Source: Megaleporinus macrocephalus
Taxonomy: Eukaryota > Chordata > Actinopteri > Characiformes > Anostomidae
Length of the DNA stretch: 64,000 bases
Direction of reading: 5' to 3'
NCBI GenBank assembly: GCA_021613375.1
Contig: CM038704.1
Coordinates: 35,853,488-35,917,487 of the forward strand
Shown: positions 14,801 through 27,533 of the stretch, in pieces
How positions within the stretch are numbered: position 1 is the first letter of the stretch
How the letters are laid out: each line of letters opens with the position of its first letter
Notes under the pieces: model-generated
Told to the model about the DNA's origin: nothing
The model's database searches: none
Seen by the model: the letters and a program-made list of their open reading frames with translations, nothing else
Program-made: the position numbers and the translations under genes

Positions 14801-17800
14801 TTCTCTAATCCTCATCATATGCAGAAACTAAACACTCATATTACTACTACTAAAGTGAAGTGCTACATAGACTAATATACATTACACAAGTTACCTCCAG
14901 AATCTGTGCTCCGGGGCTGATGCCGGCAGTGTGAGCTGATGACCCCTCAGTGACCTGGTGCACAAACACACCTGTCTTATTTCCCCCGATCACCTGCAGC
15001 TGGCTCAAGAGCGCTTCCCCCTGGAAGGAAAAGGTGAGCGCCCGGCCCGAGACGCGCAAGGCCTGGTGCCGAGAACGCACCAGAAACAGAGGAGGCGAGG
15101 CCCGAGAGACACTGAGAAACAAAGGATAGACAGTGTTTACACTTCTACATACATGTTTGAACGCTGAATTTTATGTATAACATGAGATGTTATGAGAGGA
15201 GTATTAGAGATTCATTAAATTATTATTTTTAACAGTATACTATTAATGCCATAGATCTAAAATTTAAATATCTTGTCCTCACAGAAAAAAATACACAGTA
15301 GAAATACAGTGAGAGAGAAACTTGTTAACACCTCCTTTGCCTGCGAATGTCTTTTGCAGCCAGCTAGTTTTATTTTTTAGTCTTGTTCTGTATGGTGCTA
15401 TATAGAACCACACACAACACATTCTCCATCAACCTAAAAAACATTTCACCATGCAAAGAACCATTTAAGCATGCAATGGTTCTATGTAGAACTCATGCTG
15501 CCTCTGCTAAAGAACCATCTTTCTTACCATCAATTACATTTCACACAAGTTAATGAGTGAAAACTGGTACAGTGCAAACAAGATCACTATACATCACACA
15601 AACCGGATGCCGTTCTCTGTTAGCCACATTAGCATGTTCAGGGAGAAGTCCTGCTTAAGTAGCCATTTTTTAACCTAGTTTCTGTCTGCTGCTTCTTTAT
15701 CAGTCAGTCATAACAGTTTCTCTGTCTTTAGAACTGGTCCACTGGCTTGCTTTGAAATGAATGTCCATGCTTATGAATGCTATGTCACACATGCAGCTGA
15801 TAGAGACAGGTTGAAACATGCTGTAGCTATATTCCTTTCAAACCTGCTTTTTGTACCTTTGACTGTCACTCGTCATGTAGGATGAAGCAGAGAGGCAGGG
15901 TCTTCTCTTGTAGACAGGAGAGAGAGAGACGCAGGACGAGGAAGCAGGTAAAGACAATGCAGATTTCGGCTCCATTTCATCTAGGATACATTTAAATGGT
16001 GACTCTTAGCATTACAATAGAGTGCAGTGCACAGGTGCAGGTGGCCACAGTTAGTAGTCCAGGGCCATAAAGTAGTGGTGTAGGTACTGTAATATAAACT
16101 GTGTCTAGTATTTCTGTATTTCATTAGGTTGAATGTATATCTCACTCTAAATGTAGGTATTGTGATGTGAACTGAGTGTACAGTTTCTCATTAGGTTGAA
16201 TGTATAACTCACTCTAAATGTAGGTATTGTGATGTGAACTGAGTGTACAGTTTCTCATTAGGTTGAATGTATATCTCACTCTAAATGTAGGTATTGTGAT
16301 ATGAACTGAGTGTACAGTTTCTCATTAGGTTGAATGTATAACTCACTCTAAATGTAGGTATTGTGATGTGAACTGAGTGTACAGTTTCTCATTAGGTTGA
16401 ATGTATAACTCACTCTAAATGTAGGTATTGTGATGTGAACTGAGTGTACAGTTTCTCATTAGGTTGAATGTATATCTCACTCTAAATGTAGGTATTGTGA
16501 TATGAACTGAGTGTACAGTTTCTCATTAGGTTGAATGTATAACTCACTCTAAATGTAGGTATTGTGATGTGAACTGAGTGTACAGTTTCTCATTAGGTTG
16601 AATGTATAACTCACTCTAAATGTAGGTATTGTGATGTGAACTGAGTGTACAGTTTCTCATTAGGTTGAATGTATATCTCACTCTAAATGTAGGTATTGTG
16701 ATATGAACTGAGTGTACAGTTTCTCATTAGGTTGAATGTATATCTCACTCTAAATGTAGGTATTGTGATATGAACTGAGTGTGCAGTTTCTCATCAGGTT
16801 GAATGTATAACTCACTCTAAATGTAGGTATTGTGATATGAACTGAGTGTACAGTTTCTCATTAGGTTGAATGTATAACTCACTCTAAATGTAGGTATTGT
16901 GATGTGAACTGAGTGTACAGTTTCTCATTAGGTTGAATGTATAACTCACTCTAAATGTAGGTATTGTGATGTGAACTGAGTGTACAGTTTCTCATTAGGT
17001 TGAATGTATATCTCACTCTAAATGTAGGTATTGTGATGTGAACTGAGTGTACAGTTTCTCATTAGGTTGAATGTATAACTCACTCTAAATGTAGGTATTG
17101 TGATATGAACTGAGTGTGCAGTTTCTCATTAGGTTGAATGTATAACTCACTCTAAATGTAGGTATTGTGATATGAACTGAGTGTACAGTTTCTCATTAGG
17201 TTGTATAAGGTTGTATAACAATGCTATGGAATGGTTATTGTGCCACACTACCATGCGTAAACGCCACTCCTGCCTTAGCAACACGGCATGTTTGGTGGTG
17301 TTTGTCACTGAGCTCATGCATGGTTTTCTGTAAACATTAATCTGAAACTGGAATTTAGCTGTTCATTGACTGACACAGTGAATAGCTCCATTTAATAAAC
17401 ATAGTAAAACAGTTTCAAGTAATCTCATCAGAGCATGGAAACTCTAGGCTGACTTCGACACACTCCAACACAAACGCGCACACATGCATGACTGAACACA
17501 AAAAGCCTGATAAACTTTGGAATAATACAGCAGGTGAAAATGAACTGGGTGTGGGCGTTTGCGTCCTAAGTGTGCCATCCATACACACACCGCAGTTTAG
17601 AGTGTTTAATCAGATAAGAATGCTCAGACAAACTATAAACGTTACATCCGAGTGTACGTCTGTAAATGAGTTTCCTACAGTGGACAGAGATTAGATGAGG
17701 CTGAAGTTGATATTCTCATTTACTGTTACACCTTAAATTCTTAAGCACTTACAGACACCTGCACCACCGCAATCATGTAACTGCTGCAGTGTGTAAGGTG

Positions 17801-18738
17801 GAATAGATTTCTCAAAATCTTTCTCCTCTTCTCTGAAATCTAGGCGTCGTCCTCAGCTCGATTTTTTTTAAAGTTAGATCTGTTTTTAAAACCTTGTTTT
17901 TTCTCCTGAGCAATATCGCCAAAATTAGTGGTAAAAGTACTAAAAATAGTAAAATTAGTCGGCTAGACTATTGCTGGCGTTGTCTTTTCGTTCCTTCATG
18001 ATTTATTACCCGGTTCTCACATCATACCCGTTCTCCAAAATCTCCTACACATTTCCAAATCCTGCTCCTGAACTACAACACTCATAACATCACTCGTTCT
18101 TATCTGTTTGATCTTCTTCCCTACAAACATGCTTGCACCCTCAGGTCCTCCTCAACTGGGCTACTCACTACATCAAACATTCAGCGTTTTCTAGATTTGC
18201 TTCTCATCTCTGGAACTCTCTCACTCCAGTCTGATTCTGTTCCCATATTTAAATTTAAACATATCTATTCTTTTTTTGCTCACAACCTTCTCCAAATTTA
18301 ACTGTCATTGGGATTCTTGAATCACCTTATTCATGAGTGACATTTTAATGTATCCCATTATATCACAATGGTAATGCAGCAATATAATTACATTACTTTT
18401 ATATTGTTTTGATATTAAGCATCTTAAGGTTAATGCTAAGGTTAGGGTTAATGTTAAGTTTAGGATTAAGGTTAGGGTTATGGTCAGGGTTAGCATTAAT
18501 GTTAAGGTTAGGATTAGGGTTAGAATTAGAGTTAGGGTTAAGGTTAAGGTTAAGGTTAAGGTTAAGGTTAAGGTTAAAGTTAGTATTAAGGTTATGGTTA
18601 AGAGTTAATATTAAGATTAGTATTAAGGTTAAGGTTTGGGTTAAGGTCGGAGATATTAATGTTTGCAAGAAAGTCAGCAAGAAATTAATTGAAGTCTATT
18701 TAGCGGCCCAAAGTTCACAGAAACAAACAGAGACAGGG

Positions 18739-18777
<39 letters not shown>

Positions 18778-21700
18778 TTACCTTTAGGAATGAACACAAA
18801 ATCACTCTCAATGTCCAGCAGACAGAATGATGAATCATCTGACATCTCCTGACTGCAAAACACAACACAGTTCAGTTAATGTGAAGTATTTCAGAATTAT
18901 ATTAAAAGAAATGGTTTTGACTATGCTGCCTGATGTCTGAGATGTTGTTGTACGATAGTCATGAGAAGAATTTGGACTAAAATGTCTTGTTGTTGTTTTA
19001 ATTTTAAAAATATGGAACATTTTTTTGCACTACATGTTTAATTACAGCTGTTTATACAGCAGGTCATAAACCCAGACTATGCTATATAAACTTGTGAATT
19101 TCATAAAGGATTTTCCCTTATTGTAAATTTTACGATATGGTTATACTGGATTGCCAGAAGCAAATAATGGCCAGGTCTGTCACAGAACATGAAGCGTTAT
19201 GAATAAGAAAGATAGAACAAAGTGCTAAAGCTGTACATGTTTTCAATATTATTGTTTTCTCATTCCTTACTCTGAGGGACCTTTACAGGCTGAACACTCC
19301 TCCACCATTCATCAGGAATAAATGAGCGAGATGGTGATTGGCGGCTATGGACTAAAACTGAGGAGTACATGGAACAGTTCAGATTTGCTGTTTTCTTTTT
19401 GAGGAGGTAATGTTTTAAATCCCACTGATTAGCATAAATGTGTAATATCTCATACAATAACACAGGGCAAGGAGTAAGATAAGATTTTACACTTAGGACA
19501 GATACTGTAGATGATGGCATAAAGCCTACATGTTAAAATGTATAGCCCATCTGTGCAAGGGTAAAGCTAACAAAGGCAGATACTGCAGTTGCTCACTTAA
19601 GTCTTATCTGCACGGAGACAAACTTCACCTGTTCCAGGGATAAAGCTTGCCAGTGTAGGTACTGTATTTTTGTATGTAAAGCTCACCTGTTTAAAAGCCC
19701 ACCCTTGCTTCTATAAAGCGTACCTATGCAGTTATGAAGTTAAATCCTGCAGGTACGAAACTCACCTGCACAGGTTTAAAGCTCACTTGTAAATGTATAA
19801 AGCTCACTATGGCAGGTATGAAGCTCACCCATGCAGGTACAATGTTCACCTGTGCAGGTATAAAGTTTACTAATGCAGACATAAAGCTCAGTTCTAGAAG
19901 TATGATGCTCACTTCTGCAGTTGTGCAGCTTATCTGGGCAGGTATGAAGCTTAAATCTGCAGGTGTAAAGCTCACCTGTACAGCTATTAAACTCACCCAG
20001 GTAGGTGATAAGCTTATCTGTTTATTTTTGATGTAACTTGTGAAAAGCTACATATTAGTGCAGGTGTTTGGCTCACCTGTGTCCACTGAACTCTATGTCT
20101 TTCTCTCTCCTGCGCAGAGACTCTGAGCAAGGAGGCTCCACCATGCTGGATCGAACACTGTTAAACCCATCTTCGCTGAGCTGCTGCAGGATGAGACACA
20201 CACGGGACTAGATTGAACAAGTCTACAATTTATATAACATATATTCTGAAAAGCTTCACCTGGATATTGTTAGGTCATAAAAACCAGTAAACAGAAAGTG
20301 TTCATTAAAAAAGATAACTGCCTTTTTGAGACGTACTTTAATGTAGGAAGGTGGAACAGCGTCCATGCGGCGCAGCCTGGGACGGGGTGGGGGTGTTGAG
20401 GGGGGACAGTCACTGCTTGACCCTCGGCCACTCTCCCAGCTAAGCTGCCTGTCCTGAACAAAATACACACATAATTGTTTCCTGTAAGTGATGTGGAAAA
20501 AAGGTGCAGTTCCTCTTCAAATGAATGAACAGAAAGACTGAAATAAGAGAATGGAGCAAACAGATGTGCTCACTCTGCTCTTGTCTGGCTCCCCCTGTGT
20601 GCTGAAGGCTCTCAGAGTGAAGAGTTTCTCCTGAAGCTCCACCAGTTGACCCCTTAGTGTGTCCTTCTCAGCCAGACTACAGGCTATCTGAGCCTGAGCT
20701 TCATCACGTGCCAGGTAAGCCTACATTTACACAAAAACAAGGTGTTATCACCACAGAAAAGCAGATTTTTTTTTTTGGCTTTTAGTTGAACATATGATCA
20801 TCACTTCACTCACGCACGGTCAAATAAAAGGTAATAAACAGCTAAATTTTTGTTACAAACAATGTCAAAAAACCTTATACACTGCTGTCCAATAAAAAAA
20901 AAGATCTAATTTCTTGTCAATTTCTATTTTTCTACGTTCATTAAATGCAGCATTAAATGCTGTTTACATTGTGTGAAAGTTTTATGATGAATGGACCAAT
21001 AGAAATGCTCCAAAATAGCTTGGAGTTCTGGAATTCTGGTTCCATTGACGTCTATTAAAAAAATGAAGACAGTTTTTGGCCTCTCTGTAAAGTTGCCATT
21101 TTGGAGGTGCCTGTTTTTCATTGGACAGCAACATTAAATATTGAATATGCAATAAAGGTACACTACACTCACTTTACCAAGAGGAAGTTTAAACATTTAT
21201 TTTTAATTAAACATTTTCATATAAAATTAAATAAATGTACTTTGATATGCAAATGGGAGAACCTGTTGAATTAAATTGCTGGATAGGTGGTCAGAATTAT
21301 TGCTAGGAACACAACTTCCACCTAAACCTCCCTCACAAAAAGTTATTACGTGAAATGGTTCTTTTATGATAACTTTGGAAAGATTTTGGCATTGTAATTT
21401 ATTCATGGCTGAGCAATACATACAGGGTGCTGTGAGGCAAAATAGTCCCCAAAGAAAATATATTATTTTATATTTGCCACTATTTCACCATCATCAGCTT
21501 TCCATATACAATTTTGAAGATATGTAGAGGTTTAACATATAGTGCAGTTTGTAAAAAACTGCAGTTTATTTTTACCAGTATTATTGTTTAATATGTGCCA
21601 CTCCAATGTGATGCACTAGTTTTGCCATACTACTCACTTCATTCAGTGTGTCTCTGATTCAGAACTAGGACCAGATTCGGAACTGACCTGAATTAAATTA

Positions 21701-24700
21701 AATTAATTAAATCTAGTGAAACTTGAGATTTGGATTGTTTCCTGAAAATGTAATTATGATGGTTATGAGCTTAGAGTTCTACCCCTGACCTGAGGGTAAA
21801 ATTCACTGTAGGAAGTGTGATCTGCTTTAGGGAACATGGTGCTTTTTGAAAGTATTTGAGTTTTTTCCTTTGAGAAACAAACATAACCCCTGCCTCCAGA
21901 CGAGTGACAGTTCCAGCACTTTCAGTACTGCAGTCAGTCATTTTCTCTGGCAGGCCTTGCCACTCTTCTCAAAGTGTTATCAGACACATTCATCAGGGTT
22001 TTTTTCAGGCAGGTACATTTTTTTCATCAAACGAACTGTATATTTTCCACTTCCCCAAAGAAACTAGTTTCACTTGCCCTGCAGCGAGGACTGCAAAGTC
22101 ATGCATGCCTGTGCAAATACATGTACATTTGCTCAATTTGCATAAATATTCACTCGGAACAATGTCATTAATACAATGTCATTCCAAGTAATAGGCAATA
22201 ATAGTTACAGCCATTTATCCATATAATCGAATGAATAATCTAATAAAAGTTAGCTAAGGCACAGACAGCACATGGCACTAGAGAGGATGACCTCAAGTCT
22301 CAGTGGTAGGGTTTACATTTAGGAGACCTAAAACTACACCTCCCCCAACCACACACACACACAACTTCTTCTTCCGTCAATGGAACTTGTACTTTTGACT
22401 AACTGGCCTCTTTATTACAAATACCCACCTCATTAGAATATAACCAGAAAAGAACACATCTGTGGTCAGTAACTGACTACTGATAAGGATCTGGAGACTG
22501 GCTATTACAATACTTATCAGTACACCAGCATGTCGGAGCTACAATACAGGAGGTTTCTGATAAAGTAGCCGGCAAGGTGCACATAATAATTTAATGCTAA
22601 CTGACTTTACAGCTTCCTCTCACATTAATACTGTTTAATCTTACTAGTGACTGTACAGAGGCGCTCGGCTATGCTTGCTACACAGAACCCCTGCAATAAA
22701 TTGCTTCATGATTAAACACAGACAGCATAAAATGAGGAAGTGAAATTCTGTACCGTAAAGAGGAGGCCGAAAGTAGCGTGAAACTAGACTTGTTTATGAA
22801 GTATGACTGTCCATAATAATGGATGAAAAGACATCCAGACCAAAAACTCATAGTTTCATCAGATCAACTACATTTTGGGAGAAACTGTAATTGTGTACAT
22901 TTGATTTGTTCGCCAAGCTATCACTTTAAAGCCCGACTGACCCGGTCTCGCTCGGCCTGTAGATCGCCCATCTGGCTTTGGAAAACAGTGCTCTTCTGCT
23001 GATACATCTCACAGTCCAGACTTAATTTCTGAACCTGCAGGGCCAAACAATCTTTCTCCTCCAGCAACTAGAGAGGCAGAGAGAAGGAGAGAGAGAAGGG
23101 CAGAGAGAAAGACCACTATTACATCTATGTTAATGATTACAGAGGCAGGGCTCACCATGCTGGGTAGAGCAGACTGACATCACAAGACTATGCCACACCG
23201 GTTGAGCAAAGAAAGAATGATTTCTTTAACTTATTACATGCTGAACCGTGAAAGGCCATTTTTGTGGACACAAGTGATCTTCATTATGTTAATCTGCTAC
23301 GGTAAAGCTCCCTTTGTTATACTGTTTACAGAAAGTAAAAGAGAATGAAACAATTACACAGATGACGTGAGAGACTCTAGAAGGCATACTGTTCAGTCAT
23401 TAACCTTAAAGCCTAATATTCAGTTACTACTGTGTGGTTTGAATATACATAGTTTAAAGGACTAATGGACATTGCCTTTTGACTTAGGCCAAACTAAAGC
23501 ACTAGTCTTGTTAGCCAGACATCTGTCATTCAACAGGTTTTGACAAAGAAAAGGATATTTTCTTAACTTGCTACTAACTTTAAATCAAAATCCAAATTTT
23601 TTGATGCTGGGATTTTTTTTTTTCAAATCCAGAAGCTTAATCAGAAAAAACAAGTGTTTACTGCTGTCAGCTAGATGTAAACACTTGTTTACAGTTGAAG
23701 ATATATTGGCACATAATGTAAACATGTATTCTGGTGGACAGTGTCTAAATCAAAATGTATGGATAACAAAGAGGGAATTTTAGTTCATGTCTTCTTCTTC
23801 TCTCTTTGCAAGAACTAATACTCAATCTCTGCAATTTCAGCCAGTACTGAGCGGGCAGTTCTCCACTGATGCAGTGTTCAATAAAAGAGTTTTTGTCTAT
23901 AGTGCTATGTTTCCTATATCTGCTTCTTCACCAATGCCATATTTGGTGTCAGAAGTGAGATAACACCACCTACAATGGTCTACAAGGGAATGGCACTTTC
24001 ACACATTTTGAAGTTGTGGCAGAGGGGACAGAGGGGAAAGAGGGGACAGCTAGAGGACAGACTAAGGGACGATGACCACTGAAGACGCATGGACAGTAGC
24101 CAGCTACAAGGGCCTACCCTCATCACAACCTCGTAATCCGTGTTTGTTTATTGCACAGCTCCGCAGATTTGTGGGGATTTTGTAGGTGTGCACAATGTGG
24201 CCTTTGTGAGCTAAACTTACCCACAACCCCCCTTTCTGCATCTCTCTGAGTATAAATCTTGGCATATAATAAATATCAGATGGTCCATGTACCTCTGTGG
24301 ATGGAGCTTTTGTGGCAGAGACTAATAAAACAATAAGATGCATAGTAACCTCATCTCTTTCCCTCGTTAATGCATCATTCTCATCATGAAGTATCCTCAG
24401 CTGTTCCGCAAGTTCAGAGCGCCGGTCTTTGGCCTCCTGCAGGTCCTGCGCCAGGATGTCCTGACATGCCTGAGACACACACATAGCATGATAACTTTAG
24501 AGAACAACTTTTCCATACAATAATTACACACACAATATCAACATCAATCAACACCAATGATATTATGGCCACTCAACACCAATCAGCACCAAGTAATCCA
24601 AATGATTTGTAGCAACAGTAAATCTCTGGTTCGCCCTGTGGCAGCAGAATTTGCCTCCTAGCACACTGTATGTAACTCACTACATTTGATGTGCGCTATC

Positions 24701-27434
24701 ATTACTGGGGAATTAATTTTCTCAGAAAGAAAAGACTTTGCTGTACCTTCCTAAAAATAGAATCTGTGTCTGAATCAAAACAAAGTTTGTTATCTATAAA
24801 CATGCCATGGTATTTATAACTCTCCACCAATTCAATTACAGAGCCTTTAATTACAGTTGGCACGAGGCCATGTGGGGCTTTCCTACAATCAATAGCCATG
24901 TCTTTTGTTTCATTCACATTCAAATGTAGAGAAGACTGATCACACCAATACACAAAGTCCTGTATAACTGTACCACGGTCATTCTCCTGGTACCCTAAAA
25001 GGCTACCAATCACTGTATCATCAGCAAACCTTAAAATGTGTCTGTTTTCATATTTACTCTGACACTAATTTGTATACATAATATAAAAGAGAGGAGACTA
25101 GCAACATCCCTAAGGGGAACCAGTAGAGCAGTAAAGACAGTAAAGGAAAACACGTCATTCACCGTCACACACTGTGATCTGAGGGTTAGAAAATCTAAGA
25201 TCCAGGCAACAATATGCATAAGCTGCAGAATGAGTGTGATTTAAGAACTGTCATTCAAGCCAGAATTAATCTTATACTTTCTCACCGGTGTGATTTTCTC
25301 AGCCTCCAGTAGCTGCCGCCGCAGAATAGTGAGCTCCTCCCGCAGCTGCTGTGTCTCGCTGAGAGAAACCTTCCTCAGAGAGCGCTGCCTCTGAAAATCT
25401 GTCTCAGTCTGAGCTTTCTTCAGCTCACACTGCAACTGATACACCTGAGAGAGATAGAGTGGAGGGTTACTCTGTGGGCCTGACATTGCAGTATTGTGGA
25501 AAAGTCTTAACCTAAGCTCATTGTTTAAGCCATTCATCTTATGTATGCAAATATGTGTATTTTCACCAGTACATACATCATATTTCATTAGAACAGATGT
25601 AAATAAGCATATTACAACACAAAGTAGCACTAATATATCTTATTTTGAAAGAAGTAGATCATATTTATTCATTCCTTCACCAGCAATCTTGATTTAGCTT
25701 AATGAATTACTGAGTGGTCCAAACACATACTAGATGATAACTGTAAATAATACTGGGTTGGAAAAAAATAATACTGGGTTGGAAAAAAATAATACTGGGT
25801 TGGAAAAAGATTGGAAAAAAGGGCTAAATAAATCCATATGACATAAGTAAAAGCACTACTTATTATTAAAACTTTTTAAAAATACGTGTTTGGCTGAGCA
25901 AATAAAAGTGTCCCATCTGACCACTGGTCAAACTTATTAGCAAGGTTCCTGAAATATGCAGTCTAACTGTAGTCTAACACTTTTGGTGAGCCAGACATAA
26001 GGGTAATCAGAGAATATCAAACCCAATAAACTTACTCTATCTCAAAGTTTCTCCATATACAAAATGAGTGAACATAACATGTAGTTAGTCCTTGCAACCA
26101 TAGATAGCCATACACTTTATTGGGTACAGACAGGCATGTCAACGGCGCCACCATTTTGGAGCAGTAAACAATGTTGCCTGACCTCAGAGCAAAATAGTAA
26201 TGTCCTATATTACACTTTTTTAAAGAATATTGTACTCAGAAATTGTAATAGTATTGTATAATGGAGAAAACACAGCAATCAGCATTCATGTTTGTGCTAT
26301 TTTGATGTGTCCATTTGACCATGTAACGAGAACTCATTGGTGTGGATGTTTTTCTGATTACTTTTACAGTGGTTGTTTGTGCTGAGAAAGAATTGTAAGT
26401 ACAGTATTTCTTAATCAGTATATTCATAGTAGATTAGCACCTGCACAAAGCCAGACTTAGCTTTATTTCACCAAAGACATAATTCCTGTAAAGCTGCTTT
26501 GTGACAACATTGTTGTAAAAAGCGCTATACAAATAAACTTGACTTAACTTGACTAATTTAAGGAGAAATAAGAAAATTCTAAGAAAATGCTGGTGAATAA
26601 GGAGGACTTCAGCCTCGTTCTTTGTACTGTGAGTTGTGGGGGGTCCTGTGATATGTGTTCATGTTTTCACAGGTGGTTGCTATAACGTCAGGTGACTAAA
26701 TACTACTGCAGCTGCTCCAGACAGCTAACCAGCATGATCACAGTTATGAAACTGAAATAAAAGGTATAGAACACTATTTCATTTTTTAGAACATTATAAC
26801 AAATCAAACCAAAACAATTCGGGTGCCGTCTGTCACTGTAAACCTACACGGTGGGTGTTTCTAATACACTGGCTAGTGACTTTAGCTAATACACTAGCTA
26901 CTCCACATAAGTCAACCCCAAACACAGTAACGTACCTGCAAGTTGAGGTCTCTACAGTGGATGCTAACAGCAGATTTCTCCTCCACTGCTGCTGCAAATC
27001 TCACATATAGATCACATTTCTCATCCTTCAGGTGCAGCAGGTCTCTATGCAGGCCTGCATACATACATACATGCACCTTACTGCCACATCCAGATCATAC
27101 ATACACACGCAAATATACCCCAAGGTAGGCATTAGATAATAACTACTAATAATACTAGAATGTTTTATTCTGGAATTAACTTAAAACAATGCATTTTTAG
27201 GCCCAAAATGTATTTTTGTCGATTTTAAGTTATCTACATCATTTGAACACGGCAATGGTTGTTGGTGTACAATGGTGTACAATTCTGGTTCCATACCCTT
27301 ACATTGAAAGTAAAATAGGTTTTCGGTCTCTCCTGTAAAGTTGCAGATATTTGTTTTTCATTGGACAGTGACGATATACAAGTTATCTGGAATCAATCAC
27401 CATGTTTCATTTAGAGGCAACATGACTGTATATT

Positions 27435-27533
<99 letters not shown>

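Noticed and set aside
16105..17205. CRISPR-like regular repeat array
   Set aside because: Units are directly adjacent with no unique spacers, and the host is a vertebrate; it is a satellite.
18399..18852. Long Leu/Arg-rich and Asn/Leu-rich ORFs on both strands
   Set aside because: Translations of telomere-like hexamer repeats and a GT tract; the only real coding sequence here is CARD14 exon 11.
19724..20036. Overlapping ORFs of 90 and 100 codons on opposite strands
   Set aside because: Produced by the 21-bp repeat, whose period is a multiple of three.
24104..24350. Extension of the ACQDILAQ... ORF beyond CARD14 exon 6
   Set aside because: The frame reads through the GTTACT donor at 24349 into intron; the next exon at 22942-23067 restores the family sequence.
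24702..25013. Open frame of 103 codons as a host gene
   Set aside because: FADD box and flanking motifs identify a degraded LINE reverse transcriptase.
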